Origin: Allopusillimonas soli
Lineage (GTDB): Bacteria > Pseudomonadota > Gammaproteobacteria > Burkholderiales > Burkholderiaceae_B
DNA: 64,000 bases
Reading direction: 5' to 3'
Assembly (NCBI RefSeq): GCF_004153445.1
Contig: NZ_SDQC01000001.1
Span: forward strand, 1,177,399-1,241,398
The notes beneath the pieces were generated by a model that was not told where the DNA came from, made no database searches, and saw nothing but the letters and a program-made list of their open reading frames with translations. This document shows, piece by piece, positions 44,407 through 54,338 of this stretch. Position 1 is the stretch's first letter. Every line of letters starts with the position of its first letter. The translations under genes and the position numbers were made by a program.

Positions 44407-46899
44407 TTATGCCGGCTTGGGCATCGCAAATCGACGGTCTTTAAAGCTGACCGTTCGTTTGAACTCTTCGACGGTGCCGGCCTTACGAATGTTGCCCCAT
44501 GTGCCCTTGTAATAAGGGATTATGTTTCGATCAGTCCAATCCGTGGTTACGTCGCCTTGAATGCCGTTTACGTAACCGAACAGCATGAACGTCTGGCCGC
44601 GCTTGATCTGTGCGACTGGATACACCATGGCATACGTGGAACCGAAGTCGTTATAGACTTCCACGATGTCGCTGGCCGCTACACCGAGCTCCTGGCAATC
44701 ATCGGGATTAATCTCGATGTAGGCCATGGGATAGCGCTCTTGGGCGAAGCTATTGTATTGATCGTGATAAGCGGTTTGCCATATCTCATTGTTTCGCCCA
44801 TTGTTGAGCCAGAACTTATATTTTTTCTTTTGAGCCGCAACGGTTTCAGGCAAACCATTCCATGGTGCGGGCAGAAAATGCGCTTTCCCGTCCTCTGTGT
44901 CGAACTTTGAGTCGGTATAGAGCATCTCTGTGCCTACAAACTTTCCATCGGTATAAGACTTGACGGGAAGCTGTACGCCGTTATTGCCGGTGGCCCGCAG
45001 ACGTTCATAGGTAACCAGATGGCCAGAGTCGCCGCCTTGGCTATCGATCTTCGGCGCTCCTGGCTGACCTGCTTGACGGAATCCATCATTGAAGGCATCT
45101 TCTTCCGTCTTCCAGTCAAAACCATTGAAGCGCTCGGTCATCGCCGAGTTGCCTTCTTTCTCGTAAAGTGCGCGTACTGTATTGGCGATCTTTGCCGCAA
45201 TGAGGCAATCGGCCATCGCAGAACCTGGAGCATCCATAAACTTCTCGGATAAACGAATACGCCGCTCTCCATTCATCGACGTCAGGTTGATCTCTCCAGG
45301 ATGTGCTGCCGGCAGCAATAGATGGGCGGCTTCGGCAAGCTTGGTCGGGTAAAGATTGATGCTTGCGACAAATAACCCGCCCTTCTCTGTTGCCTGATAA
45401 ATGATATCAACCATCTCTTCGGTGCTGGCCCCTCGCGCCTTTTGCATCGCCTCTTTGACAATGGCTGATCGCTTTAGTACCGCTTCTCGCAACGCTTGCG
45501 CATTATTGCTGGTCTGAAAGTTATTGCAGCCCCACCAGGTCATCATGCGACCTTTGCCCTGGATCAGCTCTTGGTCGATATAAATCTTTGTGTCGCCTGG
45601 GTAGGGCGGCCGAGTGTAGCCTTCTTGGTGACCACCCATGCGTACGCATCCTGTACCGCGACGGCCAACGTTATGGGTCGCTATAACCAGGCTGAGCAGT
45701 GCCGACTGAATGACGTAATTGTCATTGCCCCAAATGATGCCTTTTTCATAGGCGTGCATACTGCGCGGCATCTGGCCTGTCTTCTTAGGCTTATACGACC
45801 ATTCCGCCGCCATTTTGAGATCCTCGAGGGGCACGCCAGTAATCTTGCTGCACTCCTCAAGTGATAGGCGGTTGGTCTGTACGGCCGAATCGAATCCAGA
45901 TGTATGCTGTTCAATGAATGGTTTGTCTATCCAGCCCTGCTCCACCACATAGGTAAAAAGGCCATTAAACAGAGCCGTGTCCGTGCCCGGTTCAATCGCC
46001 AAATGCAGCACACGCTCCTTGCCTGCAACCTGGCGCGCAATGGCGATGGACGGCGTTTCGCGGGGGTCTACAAATATGATCCGTGTCGGGGGCAACTCCT
46101 CATCGGGAAACCGTTCTTTCTTCTTGCCACTGGTTTGACCATAGAGGTTTGGCACCCAATGTTGAAGGAAGTAATTGGTTTGCGACTCGTAAGGATTATT
46201 GCCTATGGACCAAAGCACGTCCGCGAACTCCGCGTCTTCGTAAGCATTATTTAGCTCGCCGATGCCCATGTCACGGGTGGCGTGACACTCAGAGTTATAC
46301 GCGGGGCGATTGTGGATGCGAACCATGGGGGTTTGCAATGCCGAGAACATCAGCTTGCCAGTACCCCATGTATTCTCAAACCCGCCGCCAGCCCCACCGT
46401 GATCAAAACAGGAAAACACAATGCCTTCCGGTCCATACTTATCCAGCGTTTTTTTGAGCAACCCGGCGTAGAGCGCCATGGCTTGATCCCAAGAGGTATC
46501 CACCCACTGATCGGCAGCATATAGACGCGGCTGCTTGAGCCGATCCTTGCCATCGCCTTCAGGGGTGTACATATACGTTGCCATCCGGCCACCGCGGGTC
46601 GAGCTTAGCCCGCCATTCACGACACACTCCTTATCCGGCAGGATCATGATGTTGTGGCGACTGCCATCGTGCTCGGTAATGACGTTGGTCATGGCTGGGG
46701 TCAGCGTGGTGGCATATGGCGGCAGCTGCTGACGAAAATCTAGGCCCAAGGCGTTGTCTTGGGGCGCTCGACCGCCCTCTTTCTGTTCGGGCCACTTATA
46801 CACGTGATAGCCGCAGCCGACGATACAGAAATGACAGGTCATATTTGTACGCTGGGCGTTTACTGGCGGCAAGGTGATGCGATCTTTTTTGGCTGGCAT
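44407..46899 (-). CDS. aioA: Arsenite oxidase large subunit
   Basis: An 830-residue periplasmic molybdoenzyme of the DMSO-reductase superfamily that oxidises arsenite to arsenate. The N-terminal CHFCIVGC (Cys22, Cys25, Cys29) binds the [3Fe-4S] cluster typical of AioA, followed by [10 protein letters not shown] and molybdopterin-binding regions; [21 protein letters not shown] is characteristic. Length matches the family (about 825). Partner AioB is encoded 16 bp upstream. Expressed from a sigma-54 promoter in front of aioB. Confidence 0.97.
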   Translation of the reverse strand: MPAKKDRITLPPVNAQRTNMTCHFCIVGCGYHVYKWPEQKEGGRAPQDNALGLDFRQQLPPYATTLTPAMTNVITEHDGSRHNIMILPDKECVVNGGLSSTRGGRMATYMYTPEGDGKDRLKQPRLYAADQWVDTSWDQAMALYAGLLKKTLDKYGPEGIVFSCFDHGGAGGGFENTWGTGKLMFSALQTPMVRIHNRPAYNSECHATRDMGIGELNNAYEDAEFADVLWSIGNNPYESQTNYFLQHWVPNLYGQTSGKKKERFPDEELPPTRIIFVDPRETPSIAIARQVAGKERVLHLAIEPGTDTALFNGLFTYVVEQGWIDKPFIEQHTSGFDSAVQTNRLSLEECSKITGVPLEDLKMAAEWSYKPKKTGQMPRSMHAYEKGIIWGNDNYVIQSALLSLVIATHNVGRRGTGCVRMGGHQEGYTRPPYPGDTKIYIDQELIQGKGRMMTWWGCNNFQTSNNAQALREAVLKRSAIVKEAMQKARGASTEEMVDIIYQATEKGGLFVASINLYPTKLAEAAHLLLPAAHPGEINLTSMNGERRIRLSEKFMDAPGSAMADCLIAAKIANTVRALYEKEGNSAMTERFNGFDWKTEEDAFNDGFRQAGQPGAPKIDSQGGDSGHLVTYERLRATGNNGVQLPVKSYTDGKFVGTEMLYTDSKFDTEDGKAHFLPAPWNGLPETVAAQKKKYKFWLNNGRNNEIWQTAYHDQYNSFAQERYPMAYIEINPDDCQELGVAASDIVEVYNDFGSTYAMVYPVAQIKRGQTFMLFGYVNGIQGDVTTDWTDRNIIPYYKGTWGNIRKAGTVEEFKRTVSFKDRRFAMPKPA

Positions 46900-46915
46900 G
46901 ACATTTATCTCCGAA

Positions 46916-47446
46916 TTAAATTATGTTGGCTTGACGTCCATAGATCAGCCCATCGACCCCAACGGCTGAAACGGTGTCAGTGGCTTCGTCATACCGCAAT
47001 AGAACGCGCGGGAGATTCTCTGTTGCCTGTCCGCAAATCATCTGGCCTGCCTTCTCTGCGTCGAACTCGCTGAAATGACATGGGCACTTGAACGTTTTAG
47101 TGTTGTTGTCATAGATTGTCGGGCAGCCCATATGGGTGCACAGGGTGCTATACGCGACAATATCGCGATCAGGGCCGACTCCTCCTGGGACAGGGGATCC
47201 CAGTTTGATCGCGGTACATGGTGAGCGTTCGTCGGGATAACTGAATGAGAGCGGAGCCTCAACCGTCAGCTTTTGGGCAGCCGTGACGGCTTTGCTCGGA
47301 TAATCCAACGTAGTTTTGGAGGGGTCGGCCGGCGATGTCTGAGCATTGGCACTCGTGAATGGCACCAAGGTAGCGGCCGCTGCGACACCGCTGCCTCCAC
47401 TGAGCTTAAGAAAACCGCGTCGATTGATAGTCGTAGAGTCGGACAT
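46916..47446 (-). CDS. aioB: Arsenite oxidase small (Rieske) subunit
   Basis: A 176-residue [2Fe-2S] Rieske protein. A twin-arginine signal ([14 protein letters not shown]) exports the folded AioAB complex. Cluster ligands lie in CTHMGC and CPCHFSEFD, including the two extra cysteines that can form the disulfide known from Alcaligenes-type AioB. The ATG at 47446 follows AGGA; the longer frame to 47518 would run across the sigma-54 promoter. First gene of aioBA. Confidence 0.95.
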   Translation of the reverse strand: MSDSTTINRRGFLKLSGGSGVAAAATLVPFTSANAQTSPADPSKTTLDYPSKAVTAAQKLTVEAPLSFSYPDERSPCTAIKLGSPVPGGVGPDRDIVAYSTLCTHMGCPTIYDNNTKTFKCPCHFSEFDAEKAGQMICGQATENLPRVLLRYDEATDTVSAVGVDGLIYGRQANII

Positions 47447-47501
47447 GGGGGCAATTCCTATTGAAACAATGAACGGTGGTCGGTAACCTGTATATTGATT
47501 A

Positions 47502-47518
47502 CGCAATACGCGTGCCAA
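47502..47518 (-). promoter_or_regulatory. Sigma-54 promoter for aioBA
   Basis: Minus strand TTGGCAC-N5-TTGC: the -24 GG and -12 GC are exactly ten bases apart, matching TGGCAC-N5-TTGC. It lies about 57 bp before the aioB ATG and fits the NtrC-type regulator AioR encoded nearby. Confidence 0.88.
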
Positions 47519-47556
47519 CTATCAACTCACGTCAGGTACGCTCGGAGAAGACAAGA

Positions 47557-48519
47557 ATGGTGGGATTTCGGAGACCAAACGGTAACGTTCTGAGTGGCGA
47601 TCAGAACCTGTCGTTACCGAACGGTAACGTCCGTCGTCGTCTGCTTACTGCTGGCGTTGCCGCAGTGGGTGCACGCGTGGCTCCTGCATGGAGCCGGGAA
47701 GCTGATCAGGCCACCCTACGAATTGGCACCACGGCCGTTTTTCTCGACAATCAGCTCCAGCTATTGGACATTTGGCGCGCTGATCTGCAAGCAACGCTGG
47801 GCCAAGCAGTGCAATTCGTACAGCGACGAAGCTATCGAGAGATTGTTGAGCTTTTGCTACGTGGTCACATTGATGCCGCCTGGATTTGCGGTTATCCCTA
47901 CGTGCTTAATTCAAATCAGTTGCGCTTGGTGGCTGTACCCCAATACAAGGGAGCACCCTTGTATTGTTCTTACTTAATCGTTCCGGATAGCGATCAAAAA
48001 ACGAAAGCCATTACGCGACTAGAGGATAAAGTTTTCGCCTATAGCGATCCCTTATCTAATTCAGGGTTTCTCATTCCCCGCACGGAGCTATTGGCTCGCC
48101 ATGAAGATCCGTCAACTTTCTTTCGCAAGTCATTCTTTACTTTTGCTCATCGCAAAGTGGTGCAAGCGGTCGCTGCCGGGCTGGCAGATGGTGGTGCCGT
48201 AGACAGCTATGTGTGGGATACGATTATTGCCCAGTTTCCAGCCTGGGCCTCTGGCGCGCGCAAGGTATGGCAATCTCCCGAATATGGCTTCCCACCTCTG
48301 GTGGCACGTAAAGAAATGCCTGCATCAACCTTCGACGCATTGAATGCCGCGCTTTTGCAAATGCATGAACGCAACGATGGGAGAATGATACTTGGCCGAC
48401 TCGCTCTTGATCGATTCGTGAACGGCACGGATTCTTTGTATGATGGCATCAGAAAGCTAAACCAGACCGCTGGAGCGAGTACGTTGGCCGCGGAGGCCGA
48501 CTCGATGAGTGCGAAATGA
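47557..48519 (+). CDS. aioX: Arsenite-binding periplasmic protein AioX
   Basis: A 320-residue PhnD-like solute-binding protein that detects arsenite for the AioS kinase. It has a twin-arginine-like signal (NVRRRLLTAGVAAVGA), GTTAVFLDNQLQLLDIW, and the single conserved cysteine in AAWICGYPYVL (Cys111 here), which is required for As(III) binding in studied AioX. The ATG at 47557 follows GGAG with 9-base spacing. Its first codons overlap a set of dyads that may be AioR sites, so a later start cannot be excluded. It overlaps aioS by four bases. Confidence 0.92.
   Translation: MVGFRRPNGNVLSGDQNLSLPNGNVRRRLLTAGVAAVGARVAPAWSREADQATLRIGTTAVFLDNQLQLLDIWRADLQATLGQAVQFVQRRSYREIVELLLRGHIDAAWICGYPYVLNSNQLRLVAVPQYKGAPLYCSYLIVPDSDQKTKAITRLEDKVFAYSDPLSNSGFLIPRTELLARHEDPSTFFRKSFFTFAHRKVVQAVAAGLADGGAVDSYVWDTIIAQFPAWASGARKVWQSPEYGFPPLVARKEMPASTFDALNAALLQMHERNDGRMILGRLALDRFVNGTDSLYDGIRKLNQTAGASTLAAEADSMSAK
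47580..47629. promoter_or_regulatory. Nested dyads, candidate AioR enhancer sites
   Basis: CGGTAACG (47580-47587), then GTTCTGA-N7-TCAGAAC (47587-47607), then the palindrome CGTTACCG-AA-CGGTAACG (47612-47629). They lie 62-111 bp upstream of the aioBA -24 element, the usual distance for a sigma-54 activator, and overlap the aioX coding start. Confidence 0.6.
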
Positions 48520-50012
48520 GCTCCTTCAGTTGGCGTCGTCCATTTCGCCACATGAGCTATCGATACAAGGCTCCCTTAGCATTGGCCGCAGCCATTCTGG
48601 CCACAGAGCTCGTGGTGACAGCGACCTTCATACAGACGTCATATTCGGCAATGCGCCAGGATATGCGCCAAGGGGCACAAGCCCTTATTCGCATGCTGGC
48701 CTTATCAGTGCGCGAACCACTTAGACGCGATGATCTTTGGCGTGCGTATGAAGCCATTCGAATTCCGGTCGATGCAACAGGCCCCGTCTCGGGCGTGCAA
48801 GCGATCATCGTTCTGGATCAAGATTTCAACGTATACGCAGCATCCGACCCTAAACACTACCCGATCTCGACATCGCTCGCTGCGCTACCTGATGAGCTGA
48901 CGCACGCAGTCGCCGCACTTCGCAATCCGTCGCAGTCGTTTTATTTTCGATATTCGGGTTACTTTTCTCAAGTCCCGGGGGTTGCGGGAACCGCCGTTCG
49001 GTCCGACGACGCAGGCATCGCCGGATACGTGTTGGTTTCATACGATGTAAGCGCTTGGCGACAGCGTGTTTCCAGCCTGCTCACTCGAGTATTTTGGATC
49101 AGTATTCCCGGGATTATTCTGTTGCTGCTCATCGGATGGGCATGGGGCAATCAAGTCGCCCGACCTCTGCTTTCACTGGCAAAAGCAATGAAACGCGTAG
49201 GCCGCGAGCCGCTGAGCAGTATTCGGCACTCCTTGGACACGACAGGCACCGATGAGATAGGCGTGCTGGGCCAGCAGTTTTCAGGCATGTTGAACGAGCT
49301 TGAAGCCAAAGAAGCGCTTGAGCGCGAGATGGTGGCTGCTGAACGGCTGGCGGCGGTAGGCCGGGTCGCCACTGGCGTTGCGCATGAAATCAATAACCCA
49401 CTTGGCGGGATGATCAATGCGCTTGACACGCTTCAGACGCACGGAACGCCTGATAGGCTGACCACCAAGACTGTTGAACTGGTGCGTCGCGGATTGAGCC
49501 AGATCCGTCATACGGTGGGGGCATTACTTGTGGAAGCACGACTCGATGCCTCGCGAATGTTGCCGGCCGACTGGGAGGATCTACGCACGCTCATTGAGCC
49601 GGAGCTCAATGCACGGCACGCCAGATTGCTATGGGATGTTCAACCCAATCTTGCTGTTGAGTTGCCCGCCCACTCAGTACGGCAACTGACGCTTAACCTG
49701 CTTCTTAACGCGAAAAATGCTGTCGAGCCAGAAGGCAGTGTGAGTTGTTTGGTTCAGCGCACTACCGAATCGCTCACTATCGAGATATCCAATTCAGGAC
49801 AGCATATTCCCGAAGCTGCTCTACCCCACCTCTTCGAGCCATATCCCGTAGAGCCAACACTGAACCGTAATTCACATGGCCTCGGTTTGTGGGTGACATA
49901 TCAGATCATTACGCAGTTACGCGGTACGATTGAAGTAAGCAGTGAGCCGGGGTTCACCCGCTTTACGGTTACCCTTCCTTTAAACTCACCATCTTTGGGA
50001 GGTCAAGCATGA
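48516..50012 (+). CDS. aioS: Arsenite sensor histidine kinase AioS
   Basis: A 498-residue membrane kinase. Membrane helices near residues 20-42 and 188-208 enclose a periplasmic domain that would meet AioX. HAMP follows, then the H-box ATGVAHEINNPLGGMI (NtrB-like) and HATPase motifs (LLLNAKNAVEPEG, SHGLGLWVTYQIITQLRG). Both ends overlap neighbours by four bases, so aioXSR is one coupled unit. Confidence 0.93.
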   Translation: MSSFSWRRPFRHMSYRYKAPLALAAAILATELVVTATFIQTSYSAMRQDMRQGAQALIRMLALSVREPLRRDDLWRAYEAIRIPVDATGPVSGVQAIIVLDQDFNVYAASDPKHYPISTSLAALPDELTHAVAALRNPSQSFYFRYSGYFSQVPGVAGTAVRSDDAGIAGYVLVSYDVSAWRQRVSSLLTRVFWISIPGIILLLLIGWAWGNQVARPLLSLAKAMKRVGREPLSSIRHSLDTTGTDEIGVLGQQFSGMLNELEAKEALEREMVAAERLAAVGRVATGVAHEINNPLGGMINALDTLQTHGTPDRLTTKTVELVRRGLSQIRHTVGALLVEARLDASRMLPADWEDLRTLIEPELNARHARLLWDVQPNLAVELPAHSVRQLTLNLLLNAKNAVEPEGSVSCLVQRTTESLTIEISNSGQHIPEAALPHLFEPYPVEPTLNRNSHGLGLWVTYQIITQLRGTIEVSSEPGFTRFTVTLPLNSPSLGGQA

Positions 50013-51397
50013 TTGGTCCTCATATTTGCCTGATCGAGGATGATCCGATCATGGGCGAGTCGCTCGTTGAACGTTTCCAGTTGGAAGGCTTCAAGGTGGA
50101 CTGGCATTTTGGCGCCTATGCGGCACGAGCCGCCATCCTTGCCAATGACTACGCAGTGGTCCTCAGCGATGTGCGGCTGGCCGATTTGGATGGTGACGCG
50201 CTATATATGCAGATGCTTCAGGACGGCCATAGTCTTCCGCCCTTCATCCTCATGACGGCATATGCCACTGTTGAGCGCGCCGTAGACATGCTCAAGCTGG
50301 GTGTGCGAGATTACATAACGAAGCCCTTCGACCTACCCCGCTTAGTGCAAACTATTCGAGAACTAACCGTCAATCATGAAGTTAATACACATCTGTCAGA
50401 CGAAAATATTTTGGGGGTTTCCACTGCCGCCCAAGAATTAGCCCAGCTTGTCCCTAGAATTGCCGGGCGAGCGTCGTCGGTTCTTATTACAGGAGAGTCA
50501 GGGGTTGGCAAGGAGGTTCTTGCGCGGCTCATTCATCGCAAAGCCGACTCAACCAGCATCGAACGTCCGTTTGTAGCGGTGAACTGTGGAGCGGTTGCGC
50601 CCACGCTAGCTGAAGCGGAGTTTTTTGGCTTTGAGCGTGGCGCTTTCACGGGTGCCGATAAGCAAAAGCGCGGTTATCTTGAGCAGGCCAACGGTGGAAC
50701 GCTGTTCCTGGATGAAGTGGGTGAACTCTCCCTTCCGTTACAAGCCACATTGCTAAGATCCATACAAGAAAAGCGCATTCGGCGTCTTGGCGGCGAGCAA
50801 GATGTTGCAACGCAATTCGATCTGGTCTGTGCCACGAACCGTGATCTGGAAAGCATGGTCAAGGAACGTCTATTTCGAGAAGACTTGTACTACCGAATAA
50901 ATGTTGTCACGTTGCATGTCAAACCCCTTAGGGAACGTCCAGAAGACGTTTATTGGCTAGCGCAGCGCTTTATCAGCGCTATGGCCCAGCGTCTGAATGA
51001 GCCCCCAAAATCTTTGCATCCGCTCACCCAATTACGACTACAAGAATATTCATGGCCGGGCAACATCCGCGAATTGCACAACAGAATCGAGCACGCCTGT
51101 CTGGTCAGTCCGAACGCCGTTCTACTTCCTAACGACATTTTCGCTTCCGATTGGCAACGAACCGTGCCTCTGAACACGGCCTTTCCCGGTGAAGATGCAG
51201 CGCTCAATATTTACCAAGATGCCTGCGAACGGCTTTATATCGAAGAAATGTTGATACGTTTTCAGGGCCATATCACCGAAACAGCCAACGCGCTTAAGAT
51301 TTCGCGGAAAAACTTATGGGAGAAAATGAAGCGGCACAATATTGAGGCCGCACGCTTACCAAAACAAAGCGTACAAGATGAGCGGGTGAGCGGCTAA
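50009..51397 (+). CDS. aioR: Sigma-54-dependent response regulator AioR
   Basis: A 462-residue NtrC-type activator. The receiver domain has Asp in VVLSDVRLADLDG and Lys in YITKPFD. The AAA+ domain has Walker A GESGVGKE, the sigma-54-contact loop GAFTGA, Walker B GGTLFLDEVGEL and an arginine finger region; a C-terminal Fis-type HTH (ITETANALKISRKNLWEKMKRH) ends the protein. It should activate aioBA from the sigma-54 promoter at 47502-47518. Confidence 0.95.
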   Translation: MIGPHICLIEDDPIMGESLVERFQLEGFKVDWHFGAYAARAAILANDYAVVLSDVRLADLDGDALYMQMLQDGHSLPPFILMTAYATVERAVDMLKLGVRDYITKPFDLPRLVQTIRELTVNHEVNTHLSDENILGVSTAAQELAQLVPRIAGRASSVLITGESGVGKEVLARLIHRKADSTSIERPFVAVNCGAVAPTLAEAEFFGFERGAFTGADKQKRGYLEQANGGTLFLDEVGELSLPLQATLLRSIQEKRIRRLGGEQDVATQFDLVCATNRDLESMVKERLFREDLYYRINVVTLHVKPLRERPEDVYWLAQRFISAMAQRLNEPPKSLHPLTQLRLQEYSWPGNIRELHNRIEHACLVSPNAVLLPNDIFASDWQRTVPLNTAFPGEDAALNIYQDACERLYIEEMLIRFQGHITETANALKISRKNLWEKMKRHNIEAARLPKQSVQDERVSG

Positions 51398-51462
51398 GCG
51401 CTTCTGATTGCCATACTCTGATATACCCAAGGCACACCGCAGCTAATTGACATTCCCTTGAT

Positions 51463-52221
51463 TCAGCTTTCCGTGGTCTGCGCCTCTTGCTCCATAGCGC
51501 GCTGCGCTAAGTGGGCGACCTCGGCAGCCACGCCCTTGCGTTCGCTATACCGATCAGTCAAATAATCGCTGCGGTCCCTAACCAGCAAGGTAAACTTCAT
51601 CAGCTCTTCCATGACGTCCACGACACGGTCGTAGTACGGCGAAGGGTTCATCCGTCCGTCCTCATTGAACTCCTGGTAAGCCTTCGCCACTGATGACTGA
51701 TTCGGAATCGTCACCATGCGCATCCAACGACCCAGCACCCGTAATGCGTTGACCGCGTTGAAAGACTGGGATCCGCCGCTGACCTGCATGACAGCCAAAG
51801 TGCGGCCTTGGGTCGGGCGCACGCTTCCCAATTCCAGGGGCAGCCAATCGATTTGGCTCTTAAACACCCCGGTTAAGGTGCCGTGACGCTCTGGGCTACA
51901 CCACACCTGCCCTTCGGACCAGTTTGACAGCGCACGCAACTCGGCCACTTTAGGATGATCTGCGGCGACGCTGTCGGGCATCGGCAGCCCATGTGGATCG
52001 AAGATGCGGGTTTCGGCACCCAAGCGGGTCAGTATGCGCGCCGCTTCTTCGGTGAGGAGGCGGCTGTATGAGCGCTCACGCAGCGAACCGTAGAGTAGAA
52101 GAATACGTGGTGGATGGGTTGCCCCGCCCGACAAGGAAAGCTTGTCATGAGTGGGCGTATCCAACAGGGTCTCGTCGGCTATGGGCAAAGTCAAATCGGC
52201 GGGTGAAGAATAACTGGTCAT
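51463..52221 (-). CDS. arsH: ArsH NADPH-dependent flavin reductase
   Basis: A 252-residue flavodoxin-like protein: [27 protein letters not shown] (FMN phosphate loop), [20 protein letters not shown] and [26 protein letters not shown] are family signatures. ArsH oxidises trivalent organoarsenicals and lowers oxidative stress. The ATG at 52221 is chosen; a TTG and two ATGs lie just upstream in frame. Transcribed away from aioR, downstream of arsC on the minus strand. Confidence 0.94.
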   Translation of the reverse strand: MTSYSSPADLTLPIADETLLDTPTHDKLSLSGGATHPPRILLLYGSLRERSYSRLLTEEAARILTRLGAETRIFDPHGLPMPDSVAADHPKVAELRALSNWSEGQVWCSPERHGTLTGVFKSQIDWLPLELGSVRPTQGRTLAVMQVSGGSQSFNAVNALRVLGRWMRMVTIPNQSSVAKAYQEFNEDGRMNPSPYYDRVVDVMEELMKFTLLVRDRSDYLTDRYSERKGVAAEVAHLAQRAMEQEAQTTES

Positions 52222-52278
52222 CAACATTCTCAAACTAATAGAAAAAAGTACTAGGTGGTGCAGGAAGGTGAAGCGTCG

Positions 52279-52704
52279 TTAACGTACGCGTTGGCCGCGC
52301 TCATCAATGACAACTTCCCCATCCTCTTTGATGAAGGGCCCCTGCTGGGCCTGAGGAAGAATATCAAGAACCATCTCCGAAGGCCGGCACAGGCGTACCC
52401 CCAATGGCGTAACAACGAAAGGTCGGTTCATTAAGATGGGATGCTCTTGCACCGCGTCGAGCAATTGCGCATCAGTAAGGGCCGTATTATCCAGGCCCAG
52501 CTCCATAAACGGAGTGCCTTTTTCACGTAACGCCTGTCGCACCGTTAACCCGGCACGTTGAATTAAATCGGCAAGCGCCTCACGGGATGGCGGTGTTCTC
52601 AGGTATTCGATGACAGTGGGCTCTATACCTGCATTGCGAATCAAGCCCAGCGTGTTACGTGAGGTGCCGCAGTCGGGATTGTGGTAGATCGTGATATTGC
52701 TCAT
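52279..52704 (-). CDS. arsC: Arsenate reductase, glutaredoxin-coupled (ArsC)
   Basis: A 141-residue enzyme of the plasmid R773 ArsC type. The catalytic Cys is in HNPDCGTSRNTL (Cys12), and the arginines expected around the active site are in LRTPPSRE and NRPFVVTPLGVRLCRP. It reduces arsenate with glutathione and glutaredoxin. Divergent from arsR across 40 bp. Confidence 0.95.
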   Translation of the reverse strand: MSNITIYHNPDCGTSRNTLGLIRNAGIEPTVIEYLRTPPSREALADLIQRAGLTVRQALREKGTPFMELGLDNTALTDAQLLDAVQEHPILMNRPFVVTPLGVRLCRPSEMVLDILPQAQQGPFIKEDGEVVIDERGQRVR

Positions 52705-52744
52705 AACGGTTCCATAAATTTAACATTTCGAGTATTATTGAACA

Positions 52745-53086
52745 ATGAAAGCAAAAAGTATAGTCCGCGCGCTGGCCGCCATTGCCCATGAGTCTCGCCT
52801 GGAGGCCTATCGCTACTTGGTGCAGGCCGGTCCTGCCGGCCTGCCGGCAGGGCAACTGTCGGAATTGGTGGGGATTGCGCCCTCCTCGCTCTCCTTTCAT
52901 CTGAAAGAAATGGTCAATGCAGGACTGGTGTCGTCGCGCCAAGAAGGTCGTTTTGTATTTTATTCAACGGAATACGAAGCCATGAATTCGCTTCTGGCGT
53001 ATCTGACCGATAACTGCTGCGGCGGAAACCCATGCTCGCCAGTAAAGGTCGACGCCTGTGCTGCTACCCAGAAAACCCACTCTTAA
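52745..53086 (+). CDS. arsR: ArsR arsenic-responsive repressor
   Basis: A 113-residue winged-helix repressor (HTH about residues 32-62, LPAGQLSELVGIAPSSLSFH). It lacks the classical ELCVCDL site of R773 ArsR. Instead it has a C-terminal cluster NCCGGNPC (Cys91, Cys92, Cys97), as in the Acidithiobacillus-type ArsR, plus Cys105. It controls the divergent arsC-arsH and its own operon; the 40-bp gap must contain both promoters and the operator. Confidence 0.93.
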   Translation: MKAKSIVRALAAIAHESRLEAYRYLVQAGPAGLPAGQLSELVGIAPSSLSFHLKEMVNAGLVSSRQEGRFVFYSTEYEAMNSLLAYLTDNCCGGNPCSPVKVDACAATQKTHS

Positions 53087-53145
53087 CGATTCATACATGC
53101 GCTGGCCATTGAGCCGGCGACACTCAACAGAGGAACCTCTGCACC

Positions 53146-53667
53146 ATGTCGGATAAAGTCTATAACACACTGTTTCTTTGCACAGGCAATTCGGCACGCA
53201 GCATTATGGCCGAAGTACTACTTAATAATTTCGGTCGTGATCGTTTTCGGGCGTACAGCGCGGGCAGCCGGCCCGGCCCTCAGGTAAACCCCCTTACTAT
53301 CGAAGTCCTTCAATCCGCTCGACTACCCGTTGAAGGCTTACGCAGCAAAAGCTGGGACGAGTTCGCAAAGTCCACGGCGCCGCAATTGGATTTTGTCATT
53401 ACCCTTTGCGATAGTGCTGCCGGAGAAGAATGCCCTTTGTGGCCTGGCCAACCGATCACCGCGCATTGGGGCTTTGAAGATCCGTCAGCTTTTGAAGGAA
53501 CCGCAGAAGCAAAACGGACGTACTTCGACAAGATCTTTCGCCAGATCGCCAATCGGATCAAGATTTTCAATAGTTTGCCATTAACCACGCTAGACCGTGT
53601 GGCCATCAAACATGAGCTCGATGCACTGGGTAGTGAAGCGACGCAAACGAGCGCCACCACTCCCTAA
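53146..53667 (+). CDS. Arsenate reductase, LMW phosphatase type (first copy)
   Basis: A 173-residue protein with the phosphatase loop CTGNSARS near residue 12 and the family blocks YSAGSRPGPQVNP, VEGLRSKSWDEF, FVITLCDSAAGEECPLWPG and HWGFEDPSA. The loop lacks the second cysteine seen in the next gene, so it may use a different reductant. It follows arsR by 59 bp and is probably in the same operon. Confidence 0.92.
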   Translation: MSDKVYNTLFLCTGNSARSIMAEVLLNNFGRDRFRAYSAGSRPGPQVNPLTIEVLQSARLPVEGLRSKSWDEFAKSTAPQLDFVITLCDSAAGEECPLWPGQPITAHWGFEDPSAFEGTAEAKRTYFDKIFRQIANRIKIFNSLPLTTLDRVAIKHELDALGSEATQTSATTP

Positions 53668-53763
53668 TAAGCGATATGTGCTCGCGCCGGTTCAGCTCAA
53701 GCGCATACCGCGGAGCCGAACCTCTTCTCACGAACCCCTTCCCCTCTTTTGTGTACCGCATAT

Positions 53764-54243
53764 ATGAACGTCCTCTTCCTGTGCACGGGCAATTCGTGCC
53801 GCTCCATCCTGGCTGAAGCCACTTTCAATCACCTTGCCCCTACTGACTGGAGCGCCATGAGCGCCGGCAGTCATCCTACAGGCCAAGTGCATCCCCGCTC
53901 GTTAACGCTGCTTGCACGCGAAGGTATTTCAACTGATGGCTACTTCAGCAAATCATGGGATAACCTGCCGCATACGCCTGATGTCGTCGTCACCGTTTGT
54001 GCCAGTGCAGCGGGTGAGATCTGCCCGGCGTACCTGGGGCCCGTCACTCGCACCCATTGGGGCGTTGAGGACCCCGCCCATGCTACGGGCACCGACGAGG
54101 AAATCGACAAGGCATTCGATACTGCGTACCGTATTTTGCGCGCCCGCATTGAAGCATTCTTGGCATTGCCGCTCTCTGACCTGAAAAATGATTCGGCTCA
54201 CCTGAAAATCGAACTGGATCGCATTGGCGAACTGCTTCCTTAG
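53764..54243 (+). CDS. Arsenate reductase, LMW phosphatase type (second copy)
   Basis: A 159-residue paralogue of the previous gene: loop CTGNSCRSILAE, MSAGSHPTGQVHP, GYFSKSWDNL, VVVTVCASAAGEICPAYLG and HWGVEDPA. It starts at the ATG at 53764 by homology; a GTG at 53749 is possible, and neither has a strong ribosome-binding site. The two copies are clearly diverged rather than recently duplicated. Confidence 0.92.
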   Translation: MNVLFLCTGNSCRSILAEATFNHLAPTDWSAMSAGSHPTGQVHPRSLTLLAREGISTDGYFSKSWDNLPHTPDVVVTVCASAAGEICPAYLGPVTRTHWGVEDPAHATGTDEEIDKAFDTAYRILRARIEAFLALPLSDLKNDSAHLKIELDRIGELLP

Positions 54244-54338
54244 TGCAACACTCGCCCGCGTATTTTTAACCAACGCTTTCATTCTCCAACGCCCCTGCCC
54301 TGGGGCGCCTTCCCGTTTGTCGTAAAGAGAGACTCCAC

